From assembly GCA_949987565.1 (NCBI GenBank), contig OX465111.1:1087001-1151000 (forward strand): a stretch of 64,000 bases of DNA. The letters are read 5' to 3'. This DNA comes from Luidia sarsii (taxonomy: Eukaryota > Echinodermata > Asteroidea > Paxillosida > Luidiidae). Both the position numbers and the translations under genes were made by a program. Numbering within the stretch: the first letter of the stretch is position 1; every line of letters begins with the position of its first letter. Shown here piece after piece: positions 58,601 to 64,000 of the stretch. The notes under the pieces are model-generated. The model worked only from the letters and a program-made list of their open reading frames with translations, ran no database searches and was not told where the DNA came from.

Positions 58601-58926
58601 TTTGAGATCCAAAAATATCCGTCAAGATGGTCAAACAGAAATTGGAGTTTTAGTCTGAAGTTCTGAACAGAAAGGTTTTCCCCCTTCCAATGCAATCAAT
58701 TCAGTAGCCAATGGAGCCTGTGTTACACAATACACATGGACACACAATTTAAAAGTCGCAAGAACCATGCTTTGCTGCTTGATATCTCCTCAGCTTTGTT
58801 TTCAACTTTTGTTTTTCTTTTGGTTTTTCCGTTGTTTTTGTTCTTCCTCAGGAGGCAATTCTCATCTCGTTGTCTGCATTAAGGTCAAAGGTCAACAAAG
58901 CAGCCCCAAATTCAGACCAAACCTGA
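49582..58926 (+). CDS. SPOUT1: SPOUT domain RNA methyltransferase SPOUT1 (C9orf114/CENP-32), 11 coding exons
   Basis: Joined exons give 386 residues, close to the 376 of the human protein. Residues about 20-75 are a Lys/Glu-rich, probably helical tail (KEWKKWRDES; KRYKDAKLERHIAKIDEKKK). Residues about 76-375 are the split SPOUT fold: TVSIALPGSILENAQSPQLR, VDEVIIFDESG, FFPKHADLQFAGLLNPLDCP HHLR, an inserted OB-like segment about 175-290, then the C-terminal knot with [40 protein letters not shown]. Family knowledge: SPOUT enzymes bind S-adenosylmethionine in a trefoil knot and methylate RNA; human SPOUT1 has been tied to m3U methylation of 28S rRNA and to spindle-pole/kinetochore integrity. 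The start codon has A at -3 and G at +4. Introns hold MITEs and a 146-bp satellite. The assignment is firm; the exact RNA target here is inferred. Confidence 0.95.
49936..49966 (+). CDS. SPOUT1: SPOUT1 exon 2 (31 nt)
   Basis: A very short exon between TTATTTCAG and GTAAGCAA, encoding PKEWKKWRDE. It joins in phase to exon 3 (A + GC = Ser). Confidence 0.85.
50405..50670. repeat. Triple hairpin-repeat cluster in SPOUT1 intron 2
   Basis: Three arms of the GGTCCTGCTAGGATC family (50410 plus, 50520 minus, 50577 plus), with CAGGTAATTTTAGTCAGTGAG-type flanks, placed just before the exon 3 acceptor. Confidence 0.7.
50705..50824 (+). CDS. SPOUT1: SPOUT1 exon 3 (charged helix)
   Basis: 120 nt between ACTATATCAG and GTGAGCTA. 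It encodes KGTKKRYKDAKLERHIAKID and EKKKLAEMKDEDELQKKTN, a likely coiled coil. Confidence 0.92.
51050..51195. mobile_element. GGCTACGGCTT/AGCCGCAGCC MITE, fuller copy
   Basis: The ends GGCTGTGTCTGAATTCACTG and CAGTGAACTGAGAAGGACAC are inverted with gaps, around CACACAAGTCTATGGGAGTT and ACCCATAGACCCGTGTGT. It lies in SPOUT1 intron 3. Confidence 0.72.
51618..51706 (+). CDS. SPOUT1: SPOUT1 exon 4
   Basis: 89 nt between TTTAATGCAG and GTAAATGG. It encodes RNWTVSIALPGSILENAQSP and QLRTYLAGQ, the first strand and helix of the SPOUT domain. Confidence 0.95.
52195..52340. repeat. Half foldback, GACACCATGT family
   Basis: GGTTTGCAGTGACACCGTGT, CTTCAAGAAGTGTGGCTCTG and GAGCCGGTAACTCAACGTTT match the left arm of 44246-44600. 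The right arm is missing. It lies in SPOUT1 intron 4. Confidence 0.7.
52502..52572 (+). CDS. SPOUT1: SPOUT1 exon 5
   Basis: 71 nt between CCACGGTACAG and GTGAGTAG. It encodes IARALVVFCVDEVIIFDESG and VPA; GA is completed to Glu by exon 6. Confidence 0.94.
52721..53590. repeat. 146-bp satellite, 6 copies, in a dimeric pattern
   Basis: Copies start at 52721, 52867, 53013, 53159, 53305 and 53451 with GCGTATGAGGCAAGCAG(T/C)A, then GGTGCTGCTGTCTCAAGTTG, GACCAGTTACCAGGGCCCAC, CAACTAGGAGGTCCACAACA and TGGGCC. Copies 2 and 4 share one set of variants, 3 and 5 another. It fills SPOUT1 intron 5. Confidence 0.95.
53635..53724 (+). CDS. SPOUT1: SPOUT1 exon 6
   Basis: 90 nt between ATCCTTGCAG and GTATGTGC. 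It encodes STDGNFDGIGKKGNPNVQLA and RILQFLECP. Confidence 0.94.
54120..54312 (-). mobile_element. tRNA-derived SINE, degenerate copy
   Basis: GCAAAGAAAACATTGACTGG, ACTTGAACCCGTGACCTCTG, GTACCAACTATCCAGCCCTT and AGATGGCGGCCTTCCCATAT give tail, B box, remnant A box and leader in minus orientation. It ends about 80 bases before the exon 7 acceptor. Confidence 0.78.
54393..54573 (+). CDS. SPOUT1: SPOUT1 exon 7
   Basis: 181 nt between CTCTCTTAG and GTCAGTAA. It encodes YLRKSFFPKHADLQFAGLLN, PLDCPHHLRIDELCPYREGV and GKGSSVNVGLLK. The LNPLDCPHHLR block is highly conserved in the family. Confidence 0.96.
55124..55202 (+). CDS. SPOUT1: SPOUT1 exon 8
   Basis: 79 nt between GCCGTTGTAG and GTGAGAGG. 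It encodes EVRIDRHLQPGLRVTVKMTE and SDYLNS, part of the inserted beta-rich segment. Confidence 0.94.
55685..55840. mobile_element. Palindromic MITE, third copy (ATCGTAA...TTACGATG family)
   Basis: GGGCTGGTTTTCACAAAGCC on the left and GGTGAAATGGACCCC on the right are inverted, around GACAACCCATCGTAAGTTGT. It lies in SPOUT1 intron 8, about 95 bases before exon 9. Confidence 0.65.
55936..56137 (+). CDS. SPOUT1: SPOUT1 exon 9
   Basis: 202 nt between TGTGCGTAG and GTACGGGG. It encodes KKTLRGTVVAPTAPCTDAGL, YWGYTVRLASSLGAVFSQGP and YKEGYDVSIGTSERG. Confidence 0.96.
56713..56860 (+). CDS. SPOUT1: SPOUT1 exon 10 (cofactor-binding knot)
   Basis: 148 nt between CATTGGCAG and GTAAGTCT. It encodes [20 protein letters not shown] and NTCPTQGSRTIRTE, the SAM-binding loops of the trefoil knot. 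Confidence 0.96.
56865..57015. repeat. Foldback fragment, GACACCATGT family, at the exon 10 donor
   Basis: GTTTGTGGTGACACCGTGTA, AGTGTGGCTCTGAAAGGAGC and GTGTCCCTGCAAACCTTCCG give both short ends. It starts about 5 bases after the GTAAGT donor. Confidence 0.6.
57120..57600. repeat. Old diverged tandem repeat, about 165-bp period, three copies
   Basis: CTTGACTGGAATGGTTGACC.., CTTGATTGGAATGACAGACC.. and GATTTGAAGTGACATTCC.. recur near 57160, 57328 and 57492, each followed by AAATGATxTxCTTCAAA-like sequence and preceded by AATTCTTGTAGCTTG. It lies in SPOUT1 intron 10. Confidence 0.6.
58852..58926 (+). CDS. SPOUT1: SPOUT1 exon 11 (C-terminus, stop)
   Basis: 75 nt after TTCTTCCTCAG. It encodes EAILISLSALRSKVNKAAPN and SDQT then TGA, completing the RTEEAILISL knot helix across the exon 10/11 junction. 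Confidence 0.94.
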   Translation, partial: EAILISLSALRSKVNKAAPNSDQT

Positions 58927-59206
58927 ACATGAGAAAATTAACATGTAATCATAATATATTTGAATACATTGTAAATATTCAAATACTTCAAAACAGTCTG
59001 CATTTAACTTAAATTGGATGATTTCAGAGATTAAATGACCAACCAGTCACTCATTCACTTGACCAACACACATTGCAAGAAAGATGCCCCTATCTCCCAC
59101 ATTTTATAAGAATTCCCTCAATCAGGATAACTGAAGGCCAAAGTCCATCAAAGTCCAACAAAGTGTGGTGTGTGACCAGGTTATTATATTTACCAGCAGA
59201 GAAGTT

Positions 59207-59212
59207 AATAAA
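59207..59212 (+). terminator. Candidate poly-A signal of SPOUT1
   Basis: AATAAA 281 bases after the SPOUT1 stop codon, followed by T-rich sequence (59225-59290). This is the first such hexamer after the stop that I see. Confidence 0.5.
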
Positions 59213-61264
59213 GAAAAACCTTTCATTTTATATTCACTGCCCTTTTATTATTTCTGTTCTTTTTTGTTTTGTTGCCTTTTTGGTTTTCCTTATTCCAACA
59301 AGGCTTGCAATGTCATGAGCACAAAACTGACAGCTTACAAAGTGGCAATTATACATTTAACTGAGATCGGCTGACGAGATAATTTGTTGTGTTACGTGCC
59401 AAAAAACAGTGGAAGTAGCCAGTTATAACCAGCAATAGATTTCTCTGAAATTTAACCGAGGATAATTATCCTCGACGTTCCAACTTGGATCTAACTCTCA
59501 TACTGTAACCACCCAAGGTCTGAGGTCGGTATTGATGTCATAATTTCCCCCTTTTCCTGAAACCTGTCTACCCGTGAAAAGGGGTTTCAGTAACCTTGCT
59601 CTGACCCTGGTTGTACCCCTACCTGACGGATACAGCCCCTCCCTCCCACCCACTCTGTCACATGGCCTGGGGGCTTCACGCACACCATGCGTCTCCTTGA
59701 CCCCACGCCGTCAGGTTCATTACCCTGCCTCAATGACCCCGCTGTAATTTGAGCTTCCTACCTGTTCTGGTTTGGCCGAAGCAGCCACGACCACGGACAG
59801 GGGAACTCGGCCAGCCCGCCTCAATCTTTTTAGACGTTGGTGGCAGCAAACAGAAAAATACTTTTGGTTTGTGCTGAGCATGCGTGCATAGTAATCACGC
59901 GTATCCTGTACAAGTTGGTGGAGCTGACGGAAGTGGTAGACGGTTTCCTATCCAAACCGCAATGTTTCATTTTCCTTTTGTAAAAGTTGTGACTGCAGTT
60001 TATTTGCGATGTGAATTCATTTCCTTTCTTCCTTCTAAACGCCCTGTATGTCGAGGAAATCAAGTTAAAACGATTCCTTCTGATGTTGTTCAAAAGTTAC
60101 TTTTTGAAGGTGGTGATTGCGCAATTTTTACAGTCGGATATTATCGCTAGAGGGCGGTGTCCTTTTTTACCTTCCTGGGTGCAGAACACTAAATCGAGCT
60201 CCCATTGAACACTGTACAAAAAAACCTCATTTTCAAAGCCAACTATTCCACACCCAAAAATTTCTCATTTCTTTTAGCTATACAGAAAATTGGATCAACC
60301 CTCATATTCTTTTAAATTTGTGTGCCCTTAGCCGATTAGATTTTTGCTAATTACAAATACACCCGGAAAAAACACCTCCAAAATGTCTCGCCATCCACAC
60401 ATTCCTGCAAGGTAGTTCTAAACTTCACTTATTCTACAATGTATCAGTTAATTAGCCTCCAAAGACCCCTTAATAAAAAAAACGTTGTGGGTTCCATACA
60501 TTTTATGATAATCAGTTCGAAGGAGCCATCTTGGATGGAATTAGTATGCTGCACCCTATCCTAGAGTATACCTATGTGCTATATACCGTCCTAAATCATG
60601 TAATAACTTTTCTATAAATAAGTGAATTCCATCAAGGGGGAATGGTGTTTTATTTATTGGTCGTATGAAGGATGGATCGCTCTTATCAATTTCGCAAATT
60701 GCAGTGCACCGCACGATACTTCACAGGAATGTAGTGGTGTGTAAACTAGAAACAGAATTACCCCAGCTACGAACAAAGAGCCGTACGTGGACGACCTCTG
60801 ACATTTCCCCCGAGGCCCCTAGACAGTGTGACCTCCAGCAGGTCCTTCCAAGGAGGTATTAGGCGAGCCCTAATTCCTCCTCGATCCTTGCAACCAGCCC
60901 ACAGTGTCTGGGAATGTGTCAGGTAGACCTTGTACTGTCTCAGGAATTCAGCTCATGGGCTCAACCGCCTCAGGGAAGTCGTGCCCAGGAATGTTACACC
61001 CCCTTCCCTAAATAATGACTATTTTGTGTTGTTCAGCTCCAACTATCGTAACACCTCTAATGCCTAAAGGTCTCCGACCTTCGATCGGCGGCGCCGGCTC
61101 GGTCAGAGAAGGAGGGCAGACCTTGGTGTCTCGAATAATGTAAGCCATATCTAATACCTTGACCAACGTCGGTAAATATATTATTATCAACTAGTCAACA
61201 TTACTGGTCCATACAATCCTTTTTGATCGATTCTTATCTTGGCGTAAAAAATCACAATTTTTAT

Positions 61265-61412
61265 TAAAAATGGCAAAGAAAACTTTGATTGTTCCGCGTC
61301 TTGAATCCGAGAACTCTGGTTTTGCGTTCCAACACTCTAACCATCTGAGGTATCCAGCCCTTAGATGGTGGCCTTCTCAAAATAGTCAACTAGTCTTTGC
61401 CGGGATGGGGGC
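61265..61412 (-). mobile_element. tRNA-derived SINE, single copy with leader
   Basis: ATGGCAAAGAAAACTTTGAT, CTTGAATCCGAGAACTCTGG, CTAACCATCTGAGGTATCC, CCCTTAGATGGTGGCCTTCT and TAGTCAACTAGTCTTTGCCG show tail, B box, A box and leader in order. It is not tandemly amplified and serves as the family reference. Confidence 0.82.
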
Positions 61413-63694
61413 GCCAGCCAGAAGCATTCGACCATCAACTGCCGTATAAGTATATCTCCAGGGATCAAGCCCCAGCTTTTGTTTAGATTCAAACAACCAA
61501 TTGTTGTAAGCCTGGCTACAGCAGCTCGGGGATGTAGCTTTTTCTATTGAAATTCTTTCTCTGCTTCGTTTCAATCACAAATTCCTAACATTTCTGATAA
61601 ATCCAGACCGACTGTGTCAACACTTTTAGCCCATTAAGGTTACCATGGAGATATATCTCCGTGGTTTTACAATTACAGTGCAGGCGCATTACGATCATCT
61701 GTCGGAAGTCTTGGCAAAACCACCCATCGCAGGAAGTCCCTCCATATCGTAACAATTAGGAACTCCGATCTCAAAAACATCGCAATTGAAACGTCGGGCA
61801 AACATATCGAAGGCAAAGTCGTTGTCTGATATTTTTTGTCAGAAATGGTGGTACACATCGAGCAGATGGATTGTCATACGCCAATATGATGTCGAAGGTT
61901 TATATTTTTACCAAAGTCGAACAAATTGGCGATGGAAATCTGCCAACTGTTGTGTTTACATTGCCCGGTGCACGTTCAATATCGACCTTTGAGTCGAGCC
62001 GAGTGCTCATGAGTCGAGTACCTATTGTTCCATTGCAGATCATGTCAGTACTGTAGATCGAGCTGTTTGTTTTGATTGTCACTTTTTTTGTCACCTTCCT
62101 CCTGTGTCAAATTATATCACGTGCGTATGGTAATCAAAACCAATGATAACGGTTCTATACCAATGTTCTGAGAAGGATATTTTTAGAGTGTCTGCTAATT
62201 GTTGCTATATTTATCATCTACTTTGGGTATTGCCGTTTATGGTTGTCTAGATTGGGTTTTTTAAGTCGCAAAATGCGAGGGCGTAATAAGGCTATCGCGA
62301 ACAGGAAGAGCAGGCTGCAATGAGAAAGTCTGAAATTGAAACTCTATACTTCTGTCTGTCGAGGCTTCCTCGTCTTGTTATCATCAAGCTAAGAATACCC
62401 TGGGCCCCATTCTCAGGCTCAGCGATCAATAAACTGCCCCGTACGGCATCTTATTCCACCTCTCAAGTGAACACAAAAGTGAGCGGAAATCCGATCACAC
62501 GCAGCTCTAGTCCCTCTGAGGATAAGACTTAGTATCATTGGAGATCTTAATGATCGGAGGTACATTAGAGACATCATTAATTTAGAGAGGTTCCGCAAGG
62601 CAACTTCGTTGTCCTTTTAAATTTTTGAATTATTTTAAGTACAGTACTAAACAACAATGTTGCAAGTGGCTTTCTGACTGAAATGACCAAAAATGCAAAT
62701 CACCTCAAAATAGAAAGAGTCGATGCTTGGACGTTTCGATTCTTAGCCTCATGAATGATGTCTGCCTTTATGGCAGAGGTCCTGTTAGGATCGATATCTA
62801 CAGGCCCTCGACCCTTTCGGGGAATTATTGATTAGAGATCGATTGGCGTCCGTCCTGGGAGTCGCCGACCTTTCTCGAATCAGGAAAAAGGAAAGCCTAA
62901 AGGGCCCAGCTTTTAGGAAAAAGCTTGTCGACTTTTCCCCGGTAACTTGTCTTCCGTGACTGTGAGTGTGACGGAGAGAGCCGTCATTGTCACTGTCAAC
63001 CTATAGCGCTGGTATTCAGTTGTTTGAAGTCTTTGTTGTGGCTGGGGGATTGTAACCCAAATATAGGTCTGATATCCGGGTTTGTATTTGCGCAACTATA
63101 CCCTGAGTCCCCGCGATTCCCCGGTTTTTCCCCCTCGATCTCTCTCTACTCAGCCGATACCATAATTGTCGGCCCCTGGGAGTCAGCCGGGTTACCTCCT
63201 AGCTGTGTCCCGTTATACGGAGGGACTTCACCTGTGCTCAACCAACCTTCCTACCAATAGTACCAGCATCTGATATCAAAGTGGGTTATCGCATTACGTC
63301 AGCTGCACTCCCGGACTCTCGACACCTGCGCTTTTTGACAACCATCCAAGTTGTTTGTTGACAGTGGACTGATAAGGGGCGCCCCCACTCGGCAACGAAC
63401 CGCCACCCCTTCCTAATCTGCATGCAAATTTACCTTGATGATGTCACCCGGCAAACACGTTGCATGTCGCTTCTTGCTAATTAGCCCAATGACACAAATG
63501 CGTGAGTAACCGTTTCAGCATTTGCCAGCTCAAAAACTACCCGCATATTTGTTGGTGCGTAACCAAAACTAAATTGGCGAAAACATCCGTTTACTGTAAA
63601 TTCCTCAGTAACAAAACCTCCATGAAATACCATTTTTTTGCCATCACGAATTTCATTTTTCACTTGTTTATATAACGTGATATACAAAAATGTT

Positions 63695-63780
63695 GCAAAC
63701 TATACTGACTAAAATTACCAAAATGTAAATCTTAAAATTTAGTGGGCCTGACGTTTCGATCCTAGCAGGACCTTTCTCAT
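63695..63780. repeat. Dispersed hairpin-repeat arm
   Basis: GACTAAAATTACCAAAATGT, AAAATTTAGTGGGCCTGACG and TTTCGATCCTAGCAGGACCT. It is a clean half-copy of the 10133-10229 family. Confidence 0.7.
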
Positions 63781-64000
63781 AACAATATGTATCACTTTCT
63801 GTGTAGTCTGACATGTATTGTAAGACGTTGCCTTTCTGAGAAAGCCTTGAAATGCCGGAATCTTGCAACCGTCCTTCCTACCTCCGTGGTCCTATCTAGC
63901 TTGTGATTCGGGGAACAGGATCTACATATACAATTCAATGCATCTCGACCATCAGTGAGCGTTGATAGTGTGTAACACACACCACGTAAACAAGTACTTC

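Larger units (their letters stand above)
59215..64000. other. Intergenic DNA, no gene recognised
   Basis: Several 60-88 codon frames exist but none has recognisable similarity or a convincing exon structure. Listed repeats are the SINE at 61265-61412 and hairpin-repeat arms at about 62690-62830 and 63695-63780. A perfect 18-bp palindrome CGAGGATAATTATCCTCG lies at 59457-59474. Confidence 0.6.

Noticed and set aside
59884..60150. 88-codon plus frame of near-normal composition
   Set aside because: No recognisable domain and no exon partners found nearby; frames of this length occur by chance.
1..64000. Retrotransposon or viral coding regions (reverse transcriptase, integrase, capsid)
   Set aside because: I looked for RT and integrase signatures in all listed frames and saw none.

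Overview
The window is a piece of a eukaryotic nuclear genome. Both genes are broken into short coding exons with GT-AG introns, the intervening DNA is full of tRNA-derived SINEs, MITEs and minisatellites, and nothing prokaryotic is present (no operons, no Shine-Dalgarno sites). The protein content (an invertebrate-type Vav and a SPOUT1 orthologue) and the TACATG-rich, transposon-dense introns suggest a marine invertebrate, most likely a non-vertebrate deuterostome such as an echinoderm or amphioxus. That assignment is inference from general character and not proven here.

Layout. 1-3.4 kb: intergenic, with a minisatellite and one weak candidate exon on the minus strand. 3.49-42.72 kb: a complete Vav-family Rho guanine-nucleotide exchange factor gene on the plus strand. 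I could join 22 coding exons in phase into a 919-residue protein with domain order CH, acidic Tyr region, DH, PH, C1, SH3, SH2, SH3; one extra in-frame 36-nt micro-exon candidate lies in the SH3-SH2 linker. 42.7-49.5 kb: 3' UTR and intergenic DNA with foldback elements. 49.58-58.93 kb: a complete SPOUT1 (C9orf114/CENP-32) RNA methyltransferase gene on the plus strand, 11 coding exons, 386 residues. 59.2-64.0 kb: intergenic, no gene recognised.

The Vav introns are unusual. They hold at least a dozen unrelated tandem arrays (5- to 84-bp units), several of which start within a few tens of bases of a 5' splice site. Three arrays are amplified from different pieces of one tRNA-like SINE, and two of these lie in opposite orientation in introns 5 and 17, so the pre-mRNA could form long double-stranded RNA. 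Two 1.2-1.3 kb non-autonomous hAT elements (19346-20584 and 26578-27869) have perfect 8-bp target-site duplications, a third short hAT-like MITE has a 7/8 match, and a 183-bp palindromic MITE occurs twice with 9-10 bp duplications.

The two genes act separately: Vav links tyrosine kinase receptors to Rho/Rac activation at the membrane, SPOUT1 is a nuclear or spindle-associated RNA methyltransferase. No CRISPR, toxin, phage or viral system is present. What is new here is in the repeat architecture, not in a new protein system.
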